From Bacteroides finegoldii DSM 17565 (GTDB lineage: Bacteria > Bacteroidota > Bacteroidia > Bacteroidales > Bacteroidaceae), in assembly GCF_000156195.1 (NCBI RefSeq), contig NZ_GG688322.1, positions 202,498-266,497 of the forward strand: DNA of 64,000 nucleotides, read 5' to 3'. The position numbers and the translations under genes were made by a program. Below, one piece after another: positions 16,264 to 23,485 of the stretch. The notes beneath the pieces are model-generated. The model worked only from the letters and a program-made list of their open reading frames with translations, did not search any database and was not told where the DNA came from. How positions within the stretch are numbered: position 1 is the stretch's first letter; every line of letters begins with the position of its first letter.

Positions 16264-17964
16264 ATGATGTTGTTCTGCAAGCAAAACATGGACGTTTTGA
16301 CTGTTTCAAGTGAAAACTTGAAGCAGTCTGTACTATCTCCCAATGAGATAGATTATTTGAGAGAAGTGGATGTCATGAATGATTTTGAGACGTATCAGAA
16401 TCGTTTGAATGAAATAAAAGAATTGTCTTGTGTAAATGAGAAGCAAATACTTAGTTTGTTGGATTCCCTGGAGAGAGAACAATATTTTTCTCAGGAGTAT
16501 GAAGAATTATGTAAACAAGTAAGTTTAGAGCGGGAAGATTACCAAAAGATTAAGGATTTTTCGTTGGACCATAATTTGGATATAAAGGTAAATAGCGGTT
16601 CTCTTGATTTGATAAATGAAGACAAGGTTGTAGTAGTAAGTCTGGATTCTGTTCAAAAAACAGGAGAAGTACTGATAGGGGAGCATTATTATCGTCGTAC
16701 GGAAAACTATTACACGAATGTGCAAAGAGGAGAATTTCGTTTGCCTGGGTATGAAATTAAAGATACTTATAACGTGTACGGTCCTAACAGCAGTTTGACA
16801 GGAAGTATAAAGGTGGTTGAAGTGAATGGGACAAAATACGAAATTCCCATAGTCAAGGAAGAAAGACAATATCATGGTATGTTAGTGCGTACTTATGGTA
16901 CTCCGGATTTTAAAAAATATGCGGTTGCCACTATTTCGATAAAAGAGGATGCTGTGATAAGAGACGCTTCTTCTCATAAAAAAGAAGCTACACGGATATT
17001 GGCTCAAAATTTTATCGAGGGCAAACATTTTCCGGGGACATTTACCGAACAGCAAGAATTGGCTTTGCGGGAAATAGCCAATGGTAAAGTGGCTGAAACA
17101 ATACTCGGTTTAACCCCTCATCATTCAGGCAATGCGGAAATGCAATATGTACCTACGGATTTGCATAAGGCTGTCAATCATTTAGGAGGCAGTTGGCTAA
17201 TGAATGAGAAAAATTACTTTAAAGGATTTGAATGTCATGATACGGAACAGATTCGTAGTAACTTATCTTCTTCTCAGTTGGAGTATATTAGCGAAATATT
17301 GCCATTAAAAGATGCAGATTTGTTGATTGACAGAATTGATGAATTAAATGATATGGAAGGTTTTCCTCCCAAGGCAATTGATTCGGATGAAGGGGTGGCA
17401 AAGTTATTAGAATCAATACAGCACGATATCAATCCTTTGTATTTGGAGGCACCGCAAGACGCTGTTCAGATAGAAGAAATATCAGAAACAATGAGCTGCA
17501 TGAAAGAACTGAATTATAATGAATGGAAAGAAATATCTTTTGATAAGCGGATGGAGGTATTACAGGAATTAGAAAATAATATTGCTGAGATTGCTCATCG
17601 TCCGTCTTGCGAAGTTTGTGCTAAAAAACTTGGTGATGGTCATATGGGTTATTATTCGCAAGATTCTAATAAGATTGTAATAAATAGTGACTTCATTAGT
17701 TCTAATTCCGAAAAGGCATACAATAACGTTTTAGAAACATTAGTCCATGAAGGACGTCATGCGTATCAATGTTATAATTTATATGAGAGAGAGGTGCATC
17801 CGCGTCAAGGAGAGATCTCTAATTGGCGTATGAACGAAATTGAATATGGGTATCAAGACGTGAAACATTTCGGATTTAAAATTTACGAGATGCAACCTGT
17901 AGAAGCGGATGCACGGGCTTTTTCAGAAGATGTATTTAAAAGTTATATGGATAAAAAAGCATAA
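16264..17964 (+). CDS. Two-headed effector candidate: HNH-type nuclease plus zincin metallopeptidase
   Basis: 566 aa with no signal peptide. The N-terminal 150 residues are helical or coiled. Around residues 280-315 it reads LTPHHSGNAEMQYVPTDLHK followed by AVNHLGG. This matches the HNH/Endonuclease VII-fold WHH/LHH toxin nucleases (xxHH....MQLVP..LH....H.GG). Near 495 it has LVHEGRHAYQ, an HExxH-like zinc site (H-E-G-R-H), followed about 50 residues later by PVEADARAFSEDV, a suitable third ligand. A CEVCAKKLGDGH patch near 450 could also bind metal. It directly follows the HerA-like ATPase. Fusion of a nuclease and a protease domain suggests a toxin or defence effector; activity is inferred. 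Confidence 0.78.
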   Translation: MMLFCKQNMDVLTVSSENLKQSVLSPNEIDYLREVDVMNDFETYQNRLNEIKELSCVNEKQILSLLDSLEREQYFSQEYEELCKQVSLEREDYQKIKDFSLDHNLDIKVNSGSLDLINEDKVVVVSLDSVQKTGEVLIGEHYYRRTENYYTNVQRGEFRLPGYEIKDTYNVYGPNSSLTGSIKVVEVNGTKYEIPIVKEERQYHGMLVRTYGTPDFKKYAVATISIKEDAVIRDASSHKKEATRILAQNFIEGKHFPGTFTEQQELALREIANGKVAETILGLTPHHSGNAEMQYVPTDLHKAVNHLGGSWLMNEKNYFKGFECHDTEQIRSNLSSSQLEYISEILPLKDADLLIDRIDELNDMEGFPPKAIDSDEGVAKLLESIQHDINPLYLEAPQDAVQIEEISETMSCMKELNYNEWKEISFDKRMEVLQELENNIAEIAHRPSCEVCAKKLGDGHMGYYSQDSNKIVINSDFISSNSEKAYNNVLETLVHEGRHAYQCYNLYEREVHPRQGEISNWRMNEIEYGYQDVKHFGFKIYEMQPVEADARAFSEDVFKSYMDKKA

Positions 17965-17968
17965 TGAT

Positions 17969-18247
17969 ATGGACCAAATAAAGAATATATTGATTTCAAG
18001 AGGATATACGGAGAAGCAGGCTCTTGCTGTTATTCCTGAATTACTTAAAATGGATGATAGCTTGCAACAAGGGCTTCAATGTTGGTTGGGCAATGAAGAA
18101 GAAATGGATTATACTGTCGAAGGTTTTAAGTTGTCGGAGCTGAAACAAAAATTTGATATGACTTATCCAGCTGCTTTGTTGACGATAGATTGGTTAATCA
18201 AGGAGCCTGAAAGAGCTATGAGAAGTATTAATCGTGGAATTAAATAA
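17969..18247 (+). CDS. Small acidic helical protein, possible immunity/regulatory partner
   Basis: 92 aa from the ATG at 17969, four bases after the nuclease-protease gene. Sequence such as ISRGYTEKQALAVIPELLKM is helical and faintly UBA-like; no signal peptide or membrane helix. The family is unknown. Tight placement immediately after a putative effector is typical of immunity or adaptor proteins, but nothing in the sequence proves it. Confidence 0.65.
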   Translation: MDQIKNILISRGYTEKQALAVIPELLKMDDSLQQGLQCWLGNEEEMDYTVEGFKLSELKQKFDMTYPAALLTIDWLIKEPERAMRSINRGIK

Positions 18248-18257
18248 TAAAGATAAT

Positions 18258-18482
18258 ATGTCACAATTTCAATTAATGGCAAAAGTGAATATACAACTTA
18301 GTGGAGGAATGAAGATTGATAAAGGACAAACTTTTTTTGTAAATCTTCCTTTTGGACGTTTGCCATTTGATTCTATTAATAGTAAAGAAGCTGTAATTAA
18401 ACAATTGGAACTTAGAAATTTCAATATAAAAGGGCATGAGAATATATTAGGTACTAACTATTTTGAAGTTAAAAAATTTTAG
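18258..18482 (+). CDS. Hypothetical 74-aa protein
   Basis: I chose ATG 18258 (MSQFQLMAKVNIQLSGG) over the GTG at 18234, which would overlap the previous gene. The small basic protein has a beta-rich pattern (AKVNIQLSGGMKIDKGQTFF, ILGTNYFEVKKF). It resembles short single-domain proteins seen around Bacteroidetes mobile DNA, but I cannot name the family. It lies in the same operon, three bases before the DUF1232 gene. Confidence 0.6.
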   Translation: MSQFQLMAKVNIQLSGGMKIDKGQTFFVNLPFGRLPFDSINSKEAVIKQLELRNFNIKGHENILGTNYFEVKKF

Positions 18483-18485
18483 TTT

Positions 18486-18878
18486 ATGTCTTTCGTCTCT
18501 AGCTTTTTACAATCAGATTGGACAGTCAAAGCAACAAAGTATGCTTATAATCCGAGGAGATTGAAAGCGTTAGTCTTTCAGTTAGGATTATTTTTGTCGA
18601 GAAAAGGTTTAGCTAATCTTCGAAAGCAGATTAGGCTGATGTATTGTTATTTGCGAGATATTGCAACGGGAAAATATAAGGATTATGATGTTGGTTGTTT
18701 GATTTATATCATAGCAGCCACCCTTTATTTACTTTCTCCTATAGATTTAATTCCTGATTTTCTACCAATGGGGTTTGTGGATGATACGGCAATAATTATT
18801 TGGGCTTTAAATGTTACATCTAAAGAGTTGGATCAGTACATGGAGTGGAATCCCGATTGTGAGAAAGGAAATAAATAG
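18486..18878 (+). CDS. DUF1232 (YkvA-like) membrane protein
   Basis: 130 aa. The DUF1232 core is clear: LIYIIAATLYLLSPIDLIPD followed by FLPMGFVDDTAIIIWAL, with the SPIDLIPD and DD motifs at about residues 83-105. The family is a small membrane-associated helical domain of unknown function. The upstream 75 residues are basic and helical. It is the last gene of the compact run before the Sel1 repeat gene. Confidence 0.85.
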   Translation: MSFVSSFLQSDWTVKATKYAYNPRRLKALVFQLGLFLSRKGLANLRKQIRLMYCYLRDIATGKYKDYDVGCLIYIIAATLYLLSPIDLIPDFLPMGFVDDTAIIIWALNVTSKELDQYMEWNPDCEKGNK

Positions 18879-18946
18879 TTATTGCTTTCTTCTAATTCAG
18901 CTTCATTGGCTATTGTATTTAAATATGAACTATAAGTGTAAGAATT

Positions 18947-20608
18947 ATGAGTAAAGAAATAGATGAATATAAAAAAAAGGCTGAGCAAGGTGATGCGGAA
19001 GCTCAGTGTAGTTTGGGTGATTGCTATCGTTTAGGTCTGGGCGTGGAGCAGGATTATTCCGCAGCCTTCAAATGGTATCAGTTATCTGCCGAACAAGGAT
19101 ATTCGGACGCTCAATTTTGTTTGGGAACTTTATATGAAGAAGGTCTCGACGTAGAGCAAAATTTAGAATTAGCTGTCGATTGGTATCGTAAGTCTGCCGA
19201 GCAAGGTAATGCAGAAGCTCAATATCTCTTGGGTGATTGCTATCGTGTAGGTCTAGGCGTGGAGCAGAATTATTCCGCAGCCTTCAAATGGTATCAGTTA
19301 TCAGCTGAACAGGGAGATCTGGACGCTCAATATTATTTAGGACTTTTATATGGAGAAGGTGCTGGAGTAGAGCAGAATTTAGAATTAGCAGTCGATTGGT
19401 GTCGTAAGTCTGCCGAACAAGGTAATGCAGAAGCTCAGTGTAGTTTAGGTGATTGTTATCGCTCAGGTCAAGGCGTGGATCAGGATTATTCCGCAGCCTT
19501 TAAATGGTATCAGTTATCTGCTGAGCAGGGATATTCGGACGCTCAATATTGTTTAGGACTTTTATATGGAGAAGGTGCTGGAGTAGAGCGAAACTCAGAA
19601 TTGGCTGTCGATTGGTATCGTAAGTCTGCTGAACAAGGAAATGCAGATGCTCAATGTCTTTTAGGAGCTTGTTATGGTCTAGGTGATGGAGTGGAGCAAG
19701 ATGATTTTATGGCTTTCAGATGGTATCAGTTATCTGCCGAACAGGGAAATTCTGTCGCTCAATGTTGTTTGGGTGATTACTATCGTTTAGGTGATGGTGT
19801 GGATCAGGATTATTCCGCAGCCTTCAAATGGTATCAGTTATCAGCTGAACAGGGAGATCTGGACGCTCAATATTATTTAGGGCTTTTATATGGAGAAGGT
19901 GCTGGAGTAGAGCAGAATTTAGAATTAGCAGTCGATTGGTGTCGTAAGTCTGCCGAACAAGGTAATGCAGATGCTCAATGCGCTTTGGGGGATTATTATC
20001 GTTTAGGCCAAGGTGTGGAGCAGGATTATTCTGAATCTATCAAATGGTATCAGTTATCAGCCGAACAGGGAAATTCTATCGCTCAATATTGTTTAGGTTT
20101 TTTGTATAGAGAGGGTGTCGGAGTAGAGCAAAATTTAGAATTGGCAGTCGATTGGTATCGTAAATCTGCTGATCAGGGTAATGCAGACGCTCAATGTTGC
20201 TTGGGTGATTGCTATCGTTTAGGTCAAGGTGTGGAGCAGAATTATTCTGAATCTTTCAAATGGTATCAGTTATCAGCCAGACAAGGGAACTCGGTCGCTC
20301 AACTTTATTTAGGAGTTTTATATGATGAAGGTGTCGGAGTAGAGCAAAATTTAGAATTAGCAGTCGATTGGTATCGTAGGTCTGCTGATCAGGGTAATGC
20401 CGGAGCTCAATGTTGTTTGGGTGATTGCTATCGTTTAGGTCAAGGTGTGGAGCAGGATTATTCCGTAGCCTTCAAATGGTATCGGTTATCTGCCGAGCAG
20501 GATTATTCGGACGCTCAGCTCCGTCTAGGAGTTTTGTATGCAGAAGGTCTCGGAGTAGAGCAAAATCTAGAATTGGCAGCAGATTGGTATCGTAAGTCTG
20601 CCGAATAA
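18947..20608 (+). CDS. Sel1-repeat protein, main part (interrupted by TAA)
   Basis: 553 aa made almost wholly of 36-residue Sel1/TPR-like units, 15 up to the stop. Two types alternate: A (LGDCYRLGxGVEQDYSAAFK ending WYQLSAEQG) and B (LGLLYxEGxGVEQNLELAVD ending WYRKSAEQG). Units 7 and 8 are both type A, so the alternation slips once. No signal peptide, so a cytosolic scaffold is likely; Sel1 arrays bind partner proteins. The frame ends at TAA 20606-20608 where every other unit has CAA (Gln), and repeats continue in frame afterwards. It is a nonsense mutation rather than a natural end. Confidence 0.8.
   Translation: MSKEIDEYKKKAEQGDAEAQCSLGDCYRLGLGVEQDYSAAFKWYQLSAEQGYSDAQFCLGTLYEEGLDVEQNLELAVDWYRKSAEQGNAEAQYLLGDCYRVGLGVEQNYSAAFKWYQLSAEQGDLDAQYYLGLLYGEGAGVEQNLELAVDWCRKSAEQGNAEAQCSLGDCYRSGQGVDQDYSAAFKWYQLSAEQGYSDAQYCLGLLYGEGAGVERNSELAVDWYRKSAEQGNADAQCLLGACYGLGDGVEQDDFMAFRWYQLSAEQGNSVAQCCLGDYYRLGDGVDQDYSAAFKWYQLSAEQGDLDAQYYLGLLYGEGAGVEQNLELAVDWCRKSAEQGNADAQCALGDYYRLGQGVEQDYSESIKWYQLSAEQGNSIAQYCLGFLYREGVGVEQNLELAVDWYRKSADQGNADAQCCLGDCYRLGQGVEQNYSESFKWYQLSARQGNSVAQLYLGVLYDEGVGVEQNLELAVDWYRRSADQGNAGAQCCLGDCYRLGQGVEQDYSVAFKWYRLSAEQDYSDAQLRLGVLYAEGLGVEQNLELAADWYRKSAE
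19271..19431 (+). repeat. Near-identical 161-base direct repeat, copy 1
   Basis: This block and 19811-19971 differ at one base as far as I can see and lie exactly 540 bases (five 36-aa units) apart, whereas other units in the array have diverged. That indicates a recent internal duplication or gene conversion within the Sel1 gene. Confidence 0.75.
19811..19971 (+). repeat. Near-identical 161-base direct repeat, copy 2
   Basis: Partner of 19271-19431. The repeat offset of five units explains the two consecutive type-A units just before this copy. Confidence 0.75.
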
Positions 20609-20632
20609 GGTCATGAAGAAGCTCAATGTTGT

Positions 20633-20860
20633 TTGGGTGATTGCTATCGTTTAGGTGATGGTGTGGAGCAGGATTATTCCGCTGCTTTCAAATGGTATCA
20701 GTTATCTGCTGAACAAGGTGATCCGGAAGCTCAATTTAATTTGGGATCTATGTGTGAAAAAGGTCTTGGAGTGGAGCGGAATCTAGAATTGGCAATAGAT
20801 TGGTATCGTAAGTCTGCCGAACAAAATTTTGAGGAAGCTGTTGAGGCTTTGAAAAAATAG
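20633..20860 (+). CDS. Sel1-repeat protein, end fragment after the premature stop
   Basis: Continues in the same frame as the main Sel1 gene after TAA 20606-20608. It adds the last two units (LGDCYRLGDGVEQDYSAAFK; LGSMCEKGLGVERNLELAID) and a short tail EAVEALKK. Without the stop the gene would run 18947-20860 and encode 637 aa with 17 units. The fragment may not be translated; the start shown (an internal TTG) is only the first possible one. Confidence 0.5.
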   Translation: MGDCYRLGDGVEQDYSAAFKWYQLSAEQGDPEAQFNLGSMCEKGLGVERNLELAIDWYRKSAEQNFEEAVEALKK

Positions 20861-21009
20861 ATGAATAATTAGGTATATCTGAAGAACGTGCTGTGTACGG
20901 AAATAGAAACTTATGAGATGCTAATTGAAAGCTCGAAAGTGAGAGGTGTAGGAGCTTCCTTTTAACTCAGTTTTCGTTAGCGTCTTTTTAATTGGATTTG
21001 GATTAACTG

Positions 21010-21393
21010 ATGATACGCTTTGATGCAATGACGATTGAGGATGAAGAAAAGAGTGAAGATGAGAGGATGAAAAAGAAAGCTTTAAAATTGGCAATAGATT
21101 GGTATCGTAAGTCTGCCGAGCAAGATAATGAGGAAACTGTTGGGGCTTTGAATATTGAAGAATTGTTTTCCATCCATTCTTTGCATTACGAGGTGTTGGA
21201 AGGCGACAAGGCGGGTATTTCATCAATCAGGGTGAACGATCAATACCGAATCAAATTTACCGTATTCAACCAAGAAGCCGAAACGGTTGTCTATATTTGT
21301 AATATATTGGAATCTTCTGTCCGTATGCTTTGCCGAAAATATATAGACGAAGTAAGCGATTCTTCTACACAAGCTAAGCATTTTATACAGTGA
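21010..21393 (+). CDS. Chimeric ORF: Sel1 unit joined to RelE/HigB toxin C-terminal half
   Basis: 127 aa. The first 45 residues contain part of a Sel1 unit nearly identical to the end of the upstream array (LAIDWYRKSAEQ). From about residue 48 the sequence switches to a RelE/HigB-type toxin pattern (LHYEVLEGDKAGISSIRVND, QYRIKFTVF, TVVYICNIL). The toxin N terminus and any antitoxin gene are missing. It is most likely a recombination scar that happens to keep an open frame, though it could be expressed. The stretch 20861-21009 before it holds no gene. Confidence 0.5.
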   Translation: MIRFDAMTIEDEEKSEDERMKKKALKLAIDWYRKSAEQDNEETVGALNIEELFSIHSLHYEVLEGDKAGISSIRVNDQYRIKFTVFNQEAETVVYICNILESSVRMLCRKYIDEVSDSSTQAKHFIQ

Positions 21394-21446
21394 TATTAAT
21401 GAAGTTATCTAATAGAATTAATCAGTTGCAGTTGAACAACTCATGT

Positions 21447-21484
21447 AATGCACAAGAGCAATCAATCGATTACACTTGTGCATT
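21447..21484. terminator. Possible terminator hairpin after the accessory operon
   Basis: AATGCACAAG (21447-21456) pairs perfectly with CTTGTGCATT (21475-21484) around an 18-base loop. It lies 54 bases after the chimeric ORF. No strong T run follows, so termination is only likely. Confidence 0.4.
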
Positions 21485-21792
21485 GTCGTAGTTATTCGAC
21501 AGTAGCAGATGAGTCATAAAGAAATAGATTGAAATGGAGATAATGGTCTGATGAACAGTGTGTTATCGGAAAAGTGCAATTTTATTTCCGAAAAGAGTAA
21601 AAACGACCGTATGTTTTTTGTAAACTTATTTAAAATCAGGGAATTTTTATTCGTTAATTAGTTGATTATAAGCGGTGTGACATTTTTTCCCCCCGTATAA
21701 AACTTAAAATAGATACAATTTTGTTGCACGGAAAAAGTATATTCGAAGTAGGTTAGCTAGTGGTTTGGATAGAATGATGAAGATTAATAATC

Positions 21793-21887
21793 TAGTATAA
21801 ATATACTAATTGTACTCTATTCATTGAAGTTAGGGATAGCTTTTTATTTTATTTGAGATTGTCTGAAACAAATATTGTTTTTCTTTG
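21793..21887 (+). promoter_or_regulatory. Operator and promoter block, copy 2, before RavA-ViaA pair 1
   Basis: TAGTAT-N4-ATACTA at 21793-21808, CAAATATT at 21869-21876 and TTTCTTTG at 21880-21887. Offsets from the palindrome start are 76 and 87 bases, the same as at 7494-7588. The -7-like box lies 30 bases before the chosen start codon. Confidence 0.65.
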
Positions 21888-21916
21888 CATCACAAGAAAA
21901 AGGGTTATTGAGAAAA

Positions 21917-23485
21917 ATGGAAAAATCGGAGGTGATGAAACCGGTGCGGCTACAAGTATCGGCTTTATTAAAATATATAAGTGAAGGACTTTTTGAAAAA
22001 GAACATATAATGTCTTTGGCCTTACTGAGTACTTTGGCGGGTGAAAGTATATTTTTGTTGGGACCGCCGGGAACGGCAAAGAGTATGATAGCTCGCCGAC
22101 TGAAAATGATATTCAGACAGGGTAGTTCGTTTGAGTATTTAATGTCACGTTTCAGTACGCCCGATGAAATATTCGGTCCTGTTTCTATTTCTAAATTGAA
22201 AGAACAAGACATTTATGAACGAATTGTAGATGACTATCTGCCTACTTCCACAATTGTTTTTCTTGACGAAATATGGAAAGCGGGGCCTTCTATACAGAAC
22301 TCGTTACTCACTGTACTCAATGAAAAGATTTACAAAAATGGACGTAAAGAGATCGCTTTACCTTTGAAAGGGTTGATTGCTGCATCCAACGAATTACCGG
22401 TAGAAGGGGAAGGGTTGGAGGCTTTATGGGATCGCTTTTTGGTACGTGTTGTTTCCAACTGTATCTCTAACGAACGTTCTTTTTATAAAATGTTGCGGCA
22501 AGGAACTAAAACTACGATACGGCAACCAATTCCTAAAGTAATGCTTATTACGGATGAGTGTTACAAGCAATGGCAGGATGAGATGGAACAAATTGAGATA
22601 TCGGATGAGATATTGAAACTGATAACCCGTGTACGGATGGGGCTGAGGAAATATGTACAGAATACAGATGAGGCGGATGGAGAAAAGTTTTATATATCCG
22701 ATCGTCGCTGGAAAAAGATTGTGCATCTCATGCAGGCATCAGCATTTTTGAATGGAAGAAGGGAAATTGTAGAGTCGGATGTATTACTTTTGTTTTATTG
22801 CCTTTGGAATACAACGGAGGCTATTCCTGTGATATTGGATGTGGTATCGGCATCATTATTTACTGATTATATAGAGAGGATAGAAGAGATAAAGAAGCAA
22901 TTGGAAAGGATACAGAAGGAATCTGTACGGGGAGAAATACCGGAAGATAATATGAAACCGAAAATTTTCAATTATTTCTATTATAAGGTAGAACGTTACA
23001 AAACAACTCCCTGTTACGTGTTTTCTACAGATTACCGGCATCTTGACCGGACGAAAGACAGAGATGGAATCTGTTACTCGGATGCACAATCGCGTACTCA
23101 TTTTATTCGTCTTATTGACATGGATGTACCTTTTTCCTCTTCCGGGCAAAGGCATAATATCTGTCGGATAAAAGTCAGGAGAGGAAGAGGTACGCTGATT
23201 GTTGACGGTAAGGAATATCCGTTGTGTTGTTCCGAAGAAAGGAATGACCCGGAAGAAATGCGAGAAGAATCTCCCTCCAATGGTAGGAAGCAGATGTTGG
23301 ATGTGTGGATGAGAGAATGTGAGGAGCTCAAGGTACGTCTGGCTGAAAAAATGGCAGATGCGCAATGGACTGAAAATTTATTTATCTCTGTTAATGATAG
23401 GCAATATATAAAAAAATATGCCGTGCAATGTGAGAAGCGAATAGAATCACTGCTTATAACTATTTGCAATCAGCAGATATTATGA
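21917..23485 (+). CDS. RavA-like MoxR AAA+ ATPase, copy 1
   Basis: 522 aa from ATG 21917; a start at 21875 would place the -7 box inside the gene. MoxR-family AAA+ ATPases act as chaperone-like motors together with von Willebrand A partners. Walker A LLGPPGTAKSM lies near residue 49 and Walker B TIVFLDEIWKAGPS near 115. The RavA signature FEYLMSRFSTPDEIFGPVSI is almost as in E. coli RavA, and the sensor/lid region has AASNELPVEGEGLEALWDRF. The C-terminal 200 residues are variable and may hold the partner-binding part. The stop overlaps the ViaA-like start as ATGA. Codon and base use is more AT-rich than in copy 2. Confidence 0.92.
   Translation: MEKSEVMKPVRLQVSALLKYISEGLFEKEHIMSLALLSTLAGESIFLLGPPGTAKSMIARRLKMIFRQGSSFEYLMSRFSTPDEIFGPVSISKLKEQDIYERIVDDYLPTSTIVFLDEIWKAGPSIQNSLLTVLNEKIYKNGRKEIALPLKGLIAASNELPVEGEGLEALWDRFLVRVVSNCISNERSFYKMLRQGTKTTIRQPIPKVMLITDECYKQWQDEMEQIEISDEILKLITRVRMGLRKYVQNTDEADGEKFYISDRRWKKIVHLMQASAFLNGRREIVESDVLLLFYCLWNTTEAIPVILDVVSASLFTDYIERIEEIKKQLERIQKESVRGEIPEDNMKPKIFNYFYYKVERYKTTPCYVFSTDYRHLDRTKDRDGICYSDAQSRTHFIRLIDMDVPFSSSGQRHNICRIKVRRGRGTLIVDGKEYPLCCSEERNDPEEMREESPSNGRKQMLDVWMRECEELKVRLAEKMADAQWTENLFISVNDRQYIKKYAVQCEKRIESLLITICNQQIL

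Larger units (their letters stand above)
21394..21916. other. 523-base intergenic region before the RavA-ViaA genes
   Basis: No gene found. It contains a perfect 10-bp hairpin (21447-21484), an AT-rich stretch with T and A runs, and the second copy of the operator-promoter block (21793-21887) just before the RavA-like start. Confidence 0.55.

Noticed and set aside
20606-20608. Programmed readthrough or selenocysteine-like recoding at the internal stop of the Sel1 gene
   Set aside because: The stop is TAA at a position where all other units have CAA. A simple point mutation explains it, and no recoding signal is visible.
18947-20860. Regular DNA repeats that could look like a CRISPR array
   Set aside because: The repeats have a 108-base period, keep one reading frame and encode Sel1 units; there are no short spacers and no cas genes.
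21400-21435. Short ATG frame after the chimeric toxin ORF
   Set aside because: It closes after eleven codons and has no recognisable product.
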